Shown: positions 11,728-23,240, counted from the first letter of the stretch. The stretch is DNA of 64,000 nt from Nomia melanderi (GCF_051020985.1 NC_135010.1:1610001-1674000); one strand, 5' to 3'. Notes: a model not told the origin generated them from the sequence alone. Numbers and translations: made by a program.

Positions 11728-12047
11728 TACACTGTCAGTCAAAAGTTTGAGACCAATACATCGGTGAACAGAAAAACTTCCATTTCTTAGAAACAACATT
11801 TATTGGAGAATGTTTGCGTATGATAAACATGTAATTCTTCTTTATTTTTCTTTGGTTTTTCATTAAAATATACCCTAGGTGCATTCGTCTTGCGTTTAAC
11901 GAATATATACTTCAATTTTTCATTTTATTGCGCGCAAAACGACAGATTTTTAAAATTAAATTTCACAATCAACAGATTATGAGATATATAATTTTTAATT
12001 TGTGGTGTGACGCATCAAGTGGTCCCAAACTTTTGACCAGCAGTGTA
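11728..12047. mobile_element. Tc1-like MITE, family G copy 2 (longer interior)
   Basis: TA-bounded, with TIRs TACACTGTCAGTCAAAAGTT and, inward from the right, TACACTGCTGGTCAAAAGTT. At 320 bp it is about 80 bp longer than the other two G copies. Its extra interior (about 11845-11950) is found again at 8245-8350. It may preserve more of the parent element. No transposase motif is readable. Confidence 0.75.
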
Positions 12048-12316
12048 TGTAACCAAAATCAAAGGTAGAAAAATTACAACTCTGGATTCGTTTTTATTAT
12101 AAGTTATTAGTAATTATAGTAGAACCACGATTATCCAATTTAAATAGGTGACTAATAGTCATATAATTACTAATATAAACAAAATATATTTGAAAATTCG
12201 ATATTCTAATATATAATCTAGGAATTTGAATTATTGAGTTCGCGGGTAACCAAGATTTTAAACGATTTAAATTATAGGAAAATATTTCGGTTAATTGAGG
12301 TCCTATCGTATTATTC

Positions 12317-12634
12317 ATGAAAAAGCTACACATTAGTCAATTTCTGTGTTTTCTGTGTTTGTCCCTCGCGCGGTACGCCACTGTCTCTGTTTGTGCTGAC
12401 CTATCTTCCATGCATCCCTATAGCGTATCATGCAGCATAGAGAAAATTTTAAATGTTAGTAACTTACAATATTGTCATGGAGAATTACCTTTTAAACTTT
12501 CTCTCACCTGTTGCCAAACACGCAGTACACACATATACAATATCCTTTCATTTATGGTTGTACCGTTTAGAATTGTTAATATGATTATTATAAAGAACAG
12601 TGGATACCATTTTACACGTAGTTTTGACATTTAG
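12317..12634 (+). CDS. Doubtful secreted-type ORF, 105 aa
   Basis: The frame starts MKKLHISQFLCFLCLSLARY, which has the form of a signal peptide (basic start, hydrophobic core). It continues with Cys residues, including an adjacent pair around residue 65, then becomes hydrophobic again near the end. The first 70 codons are less AT-biased than the surroundings. I recognise no family, there is no clear promoter, and the second hydrophobic segment is unlike a small secreted peptide. A decayed exon or chance frame is possible. Confidence 0.2.
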   Translation: MKKLHISQFLCFLCLSLARYATVSVCADLSSMHPYSVSCSIEKILNVSNLQYCHGELPFKLSLTCCQTRSTHIYNILSFMVVPFRIVNMIIIKNSGYHFTRSFDI

Positions 12635-12914
12635 GAGAATATGTTCTTGCAAATACTGTAGATAGAATAAAAGATGTTATCTAATATTTTTGACGAACGT
12701 TTACATTCCAAAACTTCTGATTTGGATATCTATATTTGGATATTCGGATATTTTTATATTTGAATATAATATGCACACAGCAGGAGTCTTCTTGAATACT
12801 ATACAATAGTTAGACTTTTCCTCATAAGTATCATGCATTCATAAAAAGTTGAAAGGGAAACAATTTTTCGAAGAAAAAGTTTCTTGGAAGAACTCATACA
12901 TATAATCATCGTAA

Positions 12915-13144
12915 TCAGAAATGATATTTATGAATTAAGCCCAGCCTCTTCGCTCGAAAGAAGACTTCAAAGAATACTAACAAGACTAAGGATTGGACAC
13001 ACGAACTTCTCTCACTCCTACCTTATTAAAAAAGAAAACAAACCAATGTGCAACTAATGCGATACAGTGAATTCAAAAGAACACATCATCACATCGTGCA
13101 GTAAATACCAGAGGACAGAAGAAAATATCAAATAAAAGAAGACC
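12915..13144 (+). pseudogene. R1/jockey-like LINE ORF2 C-terminal fragment
   Basis: In one + frame from about 12920 the sequence reads NDIYEL, then RRLQRILTRLRIGHTNFSHS, then YLIKKE, then a Cys, an in-frame TAA at about 13058, and CDTVNSKEHII followed by a Cys. R.RIGHT..(T/S)HSYL followed by C..C...(x)EH(I)...C is the conserved end of the ORF2 protein of many arthropod LINEs. One stop interrupts it, and both the upstream polymerase region and the 3' tail are absent, so it is a dead 5'-truncated relic. Confidence 0.75.
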
Positions 13145-13546
13145 CTAAATATGTCTTTATGTCAAATGTAATGGCTTCGTTTAATAGATTTTTATTCTTC
13201 ATGTCTATCACTGATGTATTTATGTATGCACATTGTAAGCAATTATGTCTCATATTTTCATTCTTATTTCCATTTAATATCCAAATTTTAAGCTTCTATT
13301 TCCGAAATGTACATTTTATTATTTATAACAATTATGATATAATTGAATTATATCAAAGTATGAATACTGCATTTATTAAATATTTCAATACAATGCAGTA
13401 ATTGTTACATAGAATGCATTGATGTCCGCAGATAACAACAACTAAATAAATTAATCGAAGTTGAATTGAAGTATATTTACAATGCAATTCATGTCGATAT
13501 GTTGACTCCCACGCGAATGTTTTGTGTGTTTAATAATTAATTTGAA

Positions 13547-13690
13547 TATTGTTAATAAGTATATATATTATTAATATGTTAATAAATATATACATTATTA
13601 ATATGTTAATAAATATATACATTATTAATATGTTAATAAGTATACATATTATTAATATGTTAATAATATATAAATATTATTAATAATAAT
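13547..13690. repeat. 27-bp minisatellite, about five copies
   Basis: The unit is close to ATTATTAATATGTTAATAAA followed by TATATAC. Central copies are almost identical and outer ones diverge. Confidence 0.85.
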
Positions 13691-13726
13691 TACTAATTAA
13701 TCAGCTTTTATGCCTTCCGGTAAAAG

Positions 13727-13790
13727 GATGAGTATAGCTCGTCATTGGGTTTTCATACCATACCGCACAATGACGAGCTACACTTATCAT
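13727..13790 (+). ncRNA. Pre-miRNA-like hairpin candidate
   Basis: The 5' arm (13727-13747, with AGCTCGTCATTG) pairs with the 3' arm (13768-13790, with CAATGACGAGCT). The stem is about 23 bp with 13 consecutive perfect pairs, one G-U pair and two mismatches in the lower part. The loop is about 20 nt. This is the geometry of an animal pre-miRNA, and it stands out as GC-richer than its surroundings. I do not recognise the arm sequences as a known miRNA. It could instead be a decayed palindrome of a MITE. Confidence 0.35.
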
Positions 13791-15337
13791 ACAACTAAAA
13801 TTATAGGTAACATGTTTTTACATGTACAAAATTTGTACAGATCCTAATTGAAAATAAATTGGTATAGTATTTAGAAGTATCTTGATAGATTACTTTTAAT
13901 TAAAATTCTTTTAATTAACAAAATGTATGTATCATAAAATGAAACATGTTGTTTTTTTTAGTAAAAATAAAATGTTTCTAACACGGACAATTTTTCATGA
14001 TTAAATCGTATCGGAAGAGGTAAATAATCCTACCTTTTCGTTAGACTATTGTCTACATCCTTATATAATACACTCATATAACATATCATGTCAGTAATAA
14101 ATATATTTTATAGCGCTTATCTGATAATTCGCATCTTAGAAGAATTTAGTACGCCTTGTCATTACTGACAATCATGGCAGTCAATACGTTAATGATAGAA
14201 TTATAACAAACTTTCGGATTATTGTAACAATTCTTTGACATTTCATACAAAAACTGAAAACAAACCACCTACGTCTGTTTTCATGAATGCAGTCAAATAT
14301 TTCGTGTGAAATTTAAATAATTCAGTATTACATTTGTCACCCATGGAAATGAAAATTTGGGTGTAACGAGGTGTTATATTATCTTGTCACCTAAATTCTG
14401 TCACCCAGAGTACATCCGAAAATTTGATTTCTGAGATTATTTTATAATTTCATTATTTCATTGCGATTTATAAGTCTTTCTTCTCTGTGAAAATTGAATT
14501 CTTTACCTTACGTAATAATTCATGGATTTATCATTTAAAAGAGAATTTATTATATTTTGTCAGATACAAAACATGTAGCTGACGCTGAAATTTTTACATT
14601 ATTATTTTGTTCACCGTCATAATGTTTATTTTTGCGTTTTTGAGTTGATACAGCATATTATTCTTATTCATAAAAACCAATTATTTCATTTTGCAGTTTT
14701 CCCCACACCCATTAAATTAGTCAAATTATTATTGGGATGACAGACAAGAAATAATAGTAAAAAATAAAATTGTGTTCCACAATAATGAGGAAGTAGTAAA
14801 TCGAATAAGAATATTTTTCAATAATTATTTGTTCGTTATTAGAAGTATTTACGTTGTTTATTATGTGTATGTATTATAAACATTAACGGGAGGTTGTATT
14901 AATATCATTATCTTTTTTATGTGATGTTTACTCTTCAATATTTTTTTTATGTAAAATAGAATTTTCTTGATGCCATTACTGAAGACTAATATTATACGAA
15001 AACTTATTTTCTGTAACAATAAATTTAACTTACTAACACTAAAATAATAAAAATATTGAATTTAATTATGTTGCGCACAATCACATTTATTATAATTATT
15101 CCGCTTTGCGTATCTGTACAAATAATCCTCTACGAGTACGGAGGATCGTATTTACAGATTATATTATACCAAAAAGATACGTGCGAAATAGATGGAAATT
15201 CATTTAAAATTGTTTGCATTATTATTCAAACAAATTATTTCAATAAATAGATGTAATCACATAATAACTGCAAATTGCTGCAAATATCAAATAAAATTAA
15301 TATCTGAAAAAAGTGATTTGGCCAATAAAAAAAGGTA
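13791..15337. other. AT-rich stretch; one weak signal-peptide-like ORF
   Basis: It is mostly featureless. The + frame at 15056-15250 includes MLRTITFIIIIPLCVSVQ, which would score as a signal peptide, but the 64-aa frame has no other supporting property and long hydrophobic frames are common in T-rich DNA. Confidence 0.3.
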
Positions 15338-15430
15338 TTTAAATATAAATATAAATATAAATATAAATATAAATATAAATATAAATATAAATATAAATAT
15401 AAATATAAATATAAATATAAATATAAATAA
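15338..15430. repeat. (ATAAAT)n microsatellite
   Basis: About fifteen nearly perfect hexamers of AATATA/ATAAAT. The Asn-Ile repeat ORF across it is an artefact. Confidence 0.95.
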
Positions 15431-15689
15431 GAAAAATGGATAAGGTAAGAAATATTTAAAACAATTCGTATAATATCAAAATTTTGATTTTGTTTAAATA
15501 ACTGGCTGATAAATTATTTATACGATGAAATTGGAGGATGGAACTTGCGCAACAATCTAATATCTAAAAGATCTAGGATAACCGATAGTTTCACCAGCAT
15601 TACTGTTGTTATAGTGTAATCTTCTAGAAATCATTGTCGACATCAGTGCAAAGATAATATTATCGCGAATGCTACGGTAAAAAAGAAAC

Positions 15690-15910
15690 TCCGAGAGACT
15701 TTGAATCAACCGAATGACCAGAGACAATAATCGGGGGTCAAATGAGCGCGACTCGTATCGAATTAGCCGGTCGCAGAGAAATTAACCCTTAGGCCAATTG
15801 CCTGCTTCACAGCCGCGGGCCTGTTATAAACGCAAGAGAGGCGAAAAGGCAACGGTTAACTCGAACATTAACTTCGTGTTGAACTTTAACGGAGCATGCG
15901 GTGAATCGGA
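15690..15910. promoter_or_regulatory. GC-richer island
   Basis: A GC-richer block with CCGCGGGC near 15812 and a TTAACCCTTAGGCC sequence at 15784. No convincing ORF. It could be an enhancer, a promoter or an unmarked element end. Confidence 0.25.
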
Positions 15911-16045
15911 TTGTGGAATATAGAAAATCACATCTGGGCATTTTGGACACATGTATGTACATCTACTTGCTCGTAAGTGAATTACCGAGCATGTAACTAA
16001 ATTATTCGAGCGCGCAATAATACTCGGTGTTTAAAAATGTTCGAA

Positions 16046-16307
16046 TTAACATTGAACGTATTGCGATCGGTCAAATGATCGGTATTAAATTTGATTTAAA
16101 ATTTTGTATTTTCTTTCGTTCACTTAATTTTCTATCAATTCTTATAGTGTCTGATTAGTTAGTTTATTAGTTTTTCTTCTTTCCCCTTGGTATGTTTCTA
16201 TTAAAAAAATTGCTCGTATAATTTGTTTATCTTTATTTTATAACTAATTATTTAGCTGGTTAGATTGGAAATAGTTGTATATAATGCGTTGGTACGTTCA
16301 GTGTTAA
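16046..16307 (+). mobile_element. Family E TTAA MITE, copy at 16 kb
   Basis: Bounded by TTAA. The left end is TTAACATTGAACGTATTGCG. The right end read inward is TTAACACTGAACGTACCAAC. A subterminal near-palindrome, GATCGGTCAAATGATCGG, lies just inside the left TIR. The body matches the E copy at 37219-37489 (ATTTTCTTTCGTTCACTTAATTT-like and polyT segments). It is the first of three elements placed in a row. Confidence 0.75.
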
Positions 16308-16381
16308 ATTTGGACTAAATGTCGAGCAAATTGTGTTACGGAAAAAGTATTGGAGAATTGAATTTTCACTTGGATACACGA

Positions 16382-16596
16382 ATAACTCTAGAACTACCAG
16401 ACAGGTCAAAATGATCCGTCCTTGATTTCTTATTTTCAAATATTGAAATAATAACAAATTATTCTGTGAGAAACTATTGAAGAAATTATTTTTTTAATAC
16501 GCAATCTGAATTATAAGTCAGTCGACATCTTAGTAGATGCACTTTTAGCATTTCCATGGAAAAAATAGAAAAAGGCAATTCAACTGCTTATGTTAA
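16382..16596. mobile_element. Family B2 TTAA MITE, copy at 16 kb
   Basis: The left end ATAACTCTAGAACTACCAGA is a family B TIR with one base changed in the TTAA. The right boundary is TTAA at 16593-16596. The body matches 37486-37712 (TGATTTCTTATTTTCAA, GAGAAACTATTGAAGAAATT-like, TAGTAGATGCACTTTTAGCA). It follows an E element, as at 37.5 kb. Confidence 0.7.
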
Positions 16597-16866
16597 TTAA
16601 CATGTTGACTGTAGCGTTAGACGTATAAGGGGTGATACGATTTTTCATCGAGACTTCGAAATTTATTTTTATGACGTTCAATTTTAATTGTAAAATAATG
16701 TAAACGAAGATGTTAATTCTATATTAAATTAGGTATTTTAGCAAGTATTTTAGAATTTTTAAGATTTTTATCATTTCGAACTCAAAACAATGAAAAATTA
16801 AGTCTGATCGTAAAAGGGCCGTATAGGCCATATTGGTGAAAAATCATATTGCCAGAGTAGGGTTAA
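16597..16866. mobile_element. Family K TTAA MITE
   Basis: It begins at the TTAA immediately after the B2 element and ends at TTAA 16863-16866. The two ends share TTAAC followed by TGATACGATTTTTCA (left) and ATATGATTTTTCAC (right, read inward). A GGCC-GTATA-GGCC inverted motif lies near the right end (16817-16829). The TIR is diverged, so the family call is less sure. Confidence 0.5.
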
Positions 16867-17664
16867 GCGAATCAAATCGTTAAAATCTGTCAAGTGTAAG
16901 AAAGTTAACACTAACTTTTCGGAACTTGACAATTTGTATTTTAGTGTTCGTACTTTTGTTTAAAATTACAAAAATAAATATTTCCTAATTCATTTATCCC
17001 TTCTACCTCGAATGTCTGCATAGAATATTTCCAATTTTCTGGAACCCATCATTATGTTAATTATGTATATACTTTCATAGTCATATCTATATAATAAATA
17101 ATAAATAGATATAATTTGTATATTATTATCAACGTATCAATAATAAGTACAATTATCATAAAATTTACGAAGTCACAAAACAAATATGCTAAAAAATAGA
17201 TCATTTTTAAATGCACTTGTCAAATCGTTACCGAGACATTATATGTTCTTAATATTCGAATATTCATTTGTATCTATAAGTGAAACACATCAAGTAATGA
17301 GCAGTTGCTTGTAACAAAGGTTACACTGACATAGTATATTTCAAATAAATCAGACAAAGACATCAATTTTTGTTGATAACAACATCAAAGTGAATACTGT
17401 ATAGTTTTCTTTTATTTTGTTAAAACGGAACTCAAGCTTCAACATTACTGTTTGACGACAACGAGTTCATAATCGTAAAACAAATTATTAAAAATTTCTT
17501 CCTGCATTACTTGCCAAAGAATGCAAAGATGGGAAGGATAATATAGACCAACTTTCTATGCTCTTTTATTAGAGAATTTTGTTCTTATTAAAGAAAAGAA
17601 AATTCGAAAAAAATATAAAAACAGACGCAGTTAGAACAATAAATGTGAAAACTGAAAACAATAG

Positions 17665-17804
17665 TAACTGTATTCATTATAGTATTCAAGTGAAACTATT
17701 TATTTTCAAGATTACTTCGAATATTCAATGTTAAGATATCAATAATTGTGAAACAAGCAAATCGAAACCAATTATTTCGACTGGTACTGTATTTCTAGTG
17801 TTAA
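17665..17804. mobile_element. Family B1 MITE, partial copy
   Basis: The right two thirds of a B1 element: the shared TATTCAAGTGAAACTATTTA landmark, CAATAATTG.GAAAC, and a terminus ending TCTAGTGTTAA. The left end is missing or too diverged to recognise. Confidence 0.65.
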
Positions 17805-17943
17805 TCATTAAATTATATCACGAGAAGTCACAGTCTATTCAGAAGAACAGCATAAATTGAAATTCTCGACTGAAAACCCAACCAATGTAGGGATATATAG
17901 GGATGTGGAAAATTCTAGGTAGGCTGTGACCTCTTGTAACGTA

Positions 17944-18164
17944 TTAACCCTTCAAATACGATGTCGGTACAGAATATTGACTCTGATACCATTTTCTGTG
18001 CCATTATTTTCCTTGAATTATTTAATTGCCGTTTCTTCTACTTTCTGGGCTTAAAGGCAGCTACAATAAGATATTAAAAAGTCTAAATTATTAACATATT
18101 ACAGTAATATTTAACGAAAAAAACTGAAAGGAACCGAGAATTAAATGCCATGTTGAAGAGTTAA
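17944..18164. mobile_element. Family J TTAA MITE
   Basis: The left end TTAACCCTTCAAATACGATG and the right end read inward TTAACTCTTCAACATGGCAT form a TIR of about 12 strong positions plus scattered matches. TTAA occurs at both boundaries. The 221-bp body is non-coding. Confidence 0.7.
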
Positions 18165-18470
18165 TATTCTTTTATTGAATTGTCTGGAATTTATACAGTA
18201 TGGAATGCAGTGGAATATTCTGGAAGTCACGTCACGAAATACCTAAAATGTTTGTAGTTATATATCTTTAACAGTGATATCACTCCCTGGGGGTGCAGGA
18301 GCGGTACAGGAAGCCAGTATATAGTAGCATCAAGTACATAGCAGCATCTTTCTGTTTATTCGTTCAGAAAAGATAGATTTTCAGTGTGCACTAAGAAATT
18401 CTTTTTTGGAAAAAGGGGCTAAATAAGTTTGAGAATTATATTTATCTACGACGACCACGAAAATGGTTCG

Positions 18471-18635
18471 ATGACACCTTTAAAATTATTAATCTGCACT
18501 TTCTTGGCGCTTGCCTCCTCAAACCTTACATTTGACACCTTGTTGACACGAATTAACTCGTATTTCCACGATGCAAGCGGTTCAGGAATTAAGTTATGTT
18601 TGCACTTTATTCATTTTTATCTGAAGGCAATGTAG
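18471..18635 (+). CDS. Possible first exon with signal peptide
   Basis: From the ATG at 18471, + reads MTPLKLLICTFLALASS, a textbook signal peptide with a small-residue end, followed by NLTFDTLLTRINSYFHDAS in good amino-acid balance and less AT-biased codons than the surroundings. The frame continues to a stop at 18633. No strong splice donor is visible; weak GT sites occur after the Asp-Ala-Ser region. The start of a secreted or receptor protein is plausible. The INSYF pattern after a signal peptide made me think of insect ionotropic receptors, but that is only a guess. Confidence 0.3.
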   Translation: MTPLKLLICTFLALASSNLTFDTLLTRINSYFHDASGSGIKLCLHFIHFYLKAM

Positions 18636-20901
18636 CTCTTTATAAAAACATGTTAGATCGTATACGTTAGATTAAATTGTTTTGATCATTTTAATGTACT
18701 GTATGCAAATAATGCATATTGCAGTTTAAAGAAATAATTTTCTTAAGGTGTTAAGAAGAAACAGTTGTGAAAGGAATTTGTGCTGAAAGATTTTGAGAAA
18801 CTCAACCAAGTTATTGAACTATTTGTAGTAACGCCATTAACTGTTTTACTTTCAGAATGCATTAAAATAAGAATGTTTTGAACAAATGCCTATTTTTTAA
18901 TAGTTTATACTATGAAAATCTATTATAAATGTTTCTAATATGATAATAAATAAAAACTATAATACAGGGTGCGCCCGAATGATATGTCAAGCGAATGAGA
19001 GGTAATTTCTTATGAAAAAATAGGAAAAAAATATGTAATGAAATTTTTTGTTTCATGGTTAATTTTCGAGAAAATCAAATTTAAAAATTGATTACATACA
19101 AATGCAGTTATATACAAGTAGATGAAAGATAACGATTTTCTGTGCAATGTACAACGCCTACTTCGTTTATAAATAATATCTATATGAAATTTAAAAGTTA
19201 CTGAGATCAAGAAAGAACAGGAAAGCACTTTATCAACAATATTTGGATAAACTGTTCGTCATTGTAGAAAAATCTAGCCTAATGAGCATGTTTCTAATCG
19301 GAGAGTTTTATGATTAATATTAAAATATTTTTTATTTTTCTTGAATTTTGTAACTATTATTGTTAAATATCATGGGAGTATTGTTTATAAACTGAATAGG
19401 CATTTTATACCCTGCGGAAAATTGTATCGTATAGTTAGTCGTAACTGTATGCGTACATAGTCAATTTTCAAATTCGATTTTCACCAAAATTAAGCGTTGG
19501 ACAACAAATTTGATTTTATACTGTTTTTCTTATATATTCATAAGAAGTCACCTCATGTCATGTCATTTGAACGCATCTTCTATTAGTCACTACTGCAATA
19601 TTATTTGAATTCCATCCTAATTATTAATCTCATTAATAGATGAGATGTAAGTAACATCACAGATAAATTGTAAACAACTTTCATGAATTCTATAGGCGAT
19701 ATAGAAACATAAATTGATGAAATATTGAATTCGTATGATATATTTACCTAATACCTAATGAAATCAGATGCTCTGGTTCTGAAATGTTTCATGGAAAAGG
19801 CAATTTAAAATAAAAAGCAATTTATATTTTACCATTATTAACTATCTGCAGACTAGTTTTAGCTGTGTTTGAAGCCAGATCTGGCCACTTCAAAGGTTTT
19901 ATTATGCATATTACGAAAATAATTTTGTTGACAATAAATATAATTTGCAGTCAATTCACTATTTTAATCGAATTGTCAGGAAACGTGATTGTAAAGGCTT
20001 TGGTGAGAACAACGCTCTTTATGTTCGTCTGTATTTTAACTTTAATTGTAATCACAAAAGTAATTAATTAGAAATACAGAACAAAGTGTAAATACTTTAT
20101 TCAAATATACTAAAATAAGAACAATTCTTTGTTTAATTTCATGAAAAATGATACTTACATATATACAAATTTATAATGAATCTCCATAGAAGACATTTTA
20201 AAGAATACAATTTTAAGATTCTATTTTTTAGATTTCTTATTTTGTCCGTTTTCTTATATTTTTCTTCAAGCTTTTGCTGTTATTTTATTTAATACTCTTT
20301 TCTTCTGTATCTGATTTAAATTGCTTTGCCACCTTTCTTTCAAAGCTTTATTGTTTTCCTTCTTATTATTTTTCTAATTTATTTTGTGTTTCTTTTTTTT
20401 GGTTTCTATAATACCCGCCATTCATATGCCGTTAATGCATAAGATAGAGATAAATTATATTATCATAAATTATAAATCATTAAAACAAGCACATAATTCA
20501 TATTGTAAATTAAATAAATGAAACTGAAGCTCCACTGTAATTAGTATTGTTATACCGATCACTAAAAGTGGGAAATTGGAAAAAAAAGGTGTACCCATAT
20601 ATGACTAGCGTATTTGATGTAAAAATGTCGTTACCTTAGAATTAAATAACTTCAAAATATTTTACGGGTCTTGAAGCTGTTTACATTATACTTTTTGAGT
20701 TTACGCTTTCAATCGCTCAATATATGAATTGTAATTACATATTTAATTACGTCGCAATTAAATTTTCTGTCTTACACGTATTTACTTCGTACAACTCCCG
20801 CCTACTATGTAAGAAATAAACTTGTGATAGTTTGTTTATATGGTGCTGTACAGATACGTTATGTACACAACAATAAAAAAAATTTGTATGTATGCTCTTA
20901 C
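18636..20901. other. AT-rich stretch with one mariner-end-like motif
   Basis: At 18965, ACAGGGTGCGCCCGAATGAT has the form of a mariner-type terminus, but I found no inverted partner. The ORFs at - 19010-19228 and + 19865-20071 are hydrophobic low-complexity frames. Nothing else stands out. Confidence 0.35.
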
Positions 20902-21006
20902 CCGGCTTCCGGCGCGATCTCCAAAGAACAGGAGGATGCGCGGAGGCGGCGACGGCAGCGGAGGGGTTACCGGCGGAGGCAGCCAGCTTGACTGCGTTCC
21001 GCGTAC
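20902..21006 (-). CDS. Candidate GC-rich internal exon, 105 bp
   Basis: On the minus strand the block begins after TTTTATTTCTTTGTTTAAG, a good polypyrimidine acceptor, and ends at GCCGG|GTAAGAGC, a good donor. It is about 70% GC in a sea of AT. The length, 105 nt, keeps phase. Two frames are open: one Pro-rich (WLPPPVTPPLPSPPPRILL) and one Ala-rich (VKLAASAGNPSAAVAASAH). I recognise no domain. It may be a coding exon of a gene spanning this region or an untranslated or lncRNA exon. Confidence 0.45.
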
Positions 21007-22099
21007 CTTAAACAAAGAAATAAAAACCTTCGTTCTTAAACACGATATGATAACGCCGATAATATTTATTCGCACACATTTATACGGGAATATTAGTTAT
21101 AACAACTTCAATATTTACATGTATTTCAAACAGACAATTTGATACATTTAATTGGAGATTCTTTGCTTTTAGGTAATCAGAATAGATTACATTATCTTTT
21201 CATATATTCTATAAACGGAGAATAAACTGAAATTAAAAAAGGACGTGCTGAGCTATAAATTTAATATAAAAGAAATAATATAATATTTACTATGGTAGGT
21301 TACGATTATTTTTCAGAATAATTTATTTAATTTTTGTTGCTACAAATTTTTAAATAAAATATAAGCGTTTTACACTGGTTATTCTACATTTTTTGTACAT
21401 GTTTATTTGAATTTCAGTCATTGTTAAATAAATTTTCTAATGCCTAGTAATTCATGAAAATAAATTCTTTAAGTAAACTGTTGATGTTTATGTAAATATG
21501 AGCTTTTATAGAAGTGATTTATAGAAACTAAAGTTTAAAAGGAATTTTTCAATTCTTTTAAAGGATATATTATATTCCGAATAAAGTAAAATCTTATTAA
21601 ATTTTTTATAATACTTATCTTCGGATAATTGTTTAAATTACAAAGACCTAAAGTTTACACTCTTACTTCACATAACTACATCTTTTATGATTCTACAGAG
21701 TTTTTATCTACTTTATACTTATATCTGCTAGTAGTATTACATTGTACATTTGGTATTGATCAGCATGTAGCATTTACTTCGTTAAAGTTTTATGAAACTT
21801 TATTTGCGATCTGATGTAATCATTAACAAACAAACAAATATTATACATTATTACACGCGATCAAGTTGAAGTATCTTCGTGAAACGTTACACGCGAACTC
21901 CATGAATATGCATATGAGAAATCCTATCTACGAGATTAATACAAATTTCAAAGTCCGTTGAGATATTTCTTTTTTCAATAAGAAGACGTTCGTTTTTCAG
22001 TAAATATCTCATAATAAATTGATTTGTTTCCGTGCCGAAGAAAATATTATATTAAGATATTGCTTTCAAGAGCTCCATCTTACTCGCTGACAACCATTA
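21007..22099. other. AT-rich stretch, nothing recognised
   Basis: Only short chance frames (+ 21629-21814). No repeat family of this window was identified here. Confidence 0.4.
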
Positions 22100-22360
22100 A
22101 TCTTGCGACAGCACCTTTGTTTCCTGTCGGCTATATATTTTTTCCCCTTTAGAACGCCGCCCGACCGATATTTTTCTCTGCTGTATTATGAAAAGTGATC
22201 CAGCAAAGACAAACGGGTACAGTCGCTTCGTTTGCAACGATTATCCGTTTATCATGCTTGATAGTGAAGTGGAACACGAGCCAATGTGTTGGGTTACTTC
22301 GTCTTACATTCACGTTAATAAGCCATCGATAATCGCCTTGACACCGGTGGTCTACTGGTA
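22100..22360. promoter_or_regulatory. GC-richer block
   Basis: Moderate GC with several CpG sites (GAACGCCGCCCGACCGATAT at about 22151), but no ORF or splice pair that I would support. Possible conserved non-coding DNA. Confidence 0.2.
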
Positions 22361-22733
22361 GATTAAGGGTTCGTTGCTTTCATTTTTGACAGTAGATACT
22401 AATGCTAATCCTGTTACCGAAGCCATTCCTTATCTTTCCGTTCGCGTATACGGGGTGTCACATTGTAATCTATAAATGGAATTATTTTCGAAACCATTCG
22501 TCATTCAACCCTTCGCCCTATGATTTATTTCTCAACTTGATAAAACAACTTTATCGTTCATCATTTAGTGGAGAAAGAAAAGAATTTTACACTTATTCTG
22601 TGTCTGCGTTTCCTACAAATGTTAAAGATTGATAATAAACTAGTAATATTTAATTTATGTTGAAAATAAATAAATGACATTTAGTTTTGTCGAATTTAAT
22701 TAAAAAGTTTCATCGCGAACTTGACAAGTTATT

Positions 22734-22751
22734 AGAGGGCAAGGGAGTAAC
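22734..22751 (-). mobile_element. Lone piggyBac-like MITE end
   Basis: Read on minus it is GTTACTCCCTTGCCCTC, the same terminus as the MITE at 11237, with TTAC in place of TTAA. The adjacent bases AACTTGTC also match. Directly abutting on + is GTAACCCTTTCGCCCCTGAA, which looks like a second, different terminus. I could not trace the far ends. Confidence 0.4.
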
Positions 22752-22943
22752 CCTTTCGCCCCTGAATATGTGTTTTACAAACTATACGATGCTACCAGAA
22801 TAGCTGACCGATTTTGTGAGAGTAAACTTATGGCTGCGCACTAATCAACCAAAACACATATACTGATAGCTGATTAATACTTAAGCTGTTAGCTATAAGC
22901 AAAGAGATACAATTTTCTACTTGTATACAATTTTCTTTTATCT

Positions 22944-23035
22944 TTAACCTGTTGAGTGTGGGATTTACTTTCAAAAATCTTTTATTGAGCCCACTTAGAG
23001 TTTTAAAATCACGTATGTATTCGTCACACAGTTAA
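22944..23035. mobile_element. Very short TTAA-bounded element (92 bp)
   Basis: TTAACCTGTTGAGTGTGGGA at the left and TTAACTGTGTGACGAATACA read inward at the right, both at TTAA. The TIR is short and imperfect. It abuts the family E remnant that follows. Confidence 0.4.
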
Positions 23036-23240
23036 CTGATTACGACGTTTTCTAGCTTTCCGGAAATTTAATTATATATTGTCCGATCCCTATATTGTCC
23101 GATTAATCAGTTTTTCAATTTCTGTCTTCTTTTCGTTTCTGTTTCCACTAAAAAATCATCTGACTTGTTTACCTTTATTTTGTAGCTATATAGTTATTTG
23201 ACTGGTAAGGTAGGAAAACTGTCGATATGGTTAGTGTTAA
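23036..23240. mobile_element. Family E MITE, diverged copy
   Basis: The right part matches E (TTTTTCAATTTCTGTCTTC, TTTACCTTTATTTTGTAGCT-like, GGTTAGTGTTAA end at 23237-23240). The left terminus is not recognisable; it may coincide with the TTAA at 23032. Confidence 0.6.

Noticed and set aside
15192..15443. 83-aa + ORF with Asn-Ile repeats
   Set aside because: Produced by the ATAAAT microsatellite.
18965..18985. Lone mariner-type terminus (also 39697 and 55755)
   Set aside because: No inverted partner within reach, so not called as an element.
19865..20071. Hydrophobic + ORF with an internal TTTGCAG acceptor and a TTTG|GTGAGA donor, which would delimit a 52-nt exon near 19950-20003
   Set aside because: The tiny exon has no recognisable content and such site pairs occur by chance; noted only.
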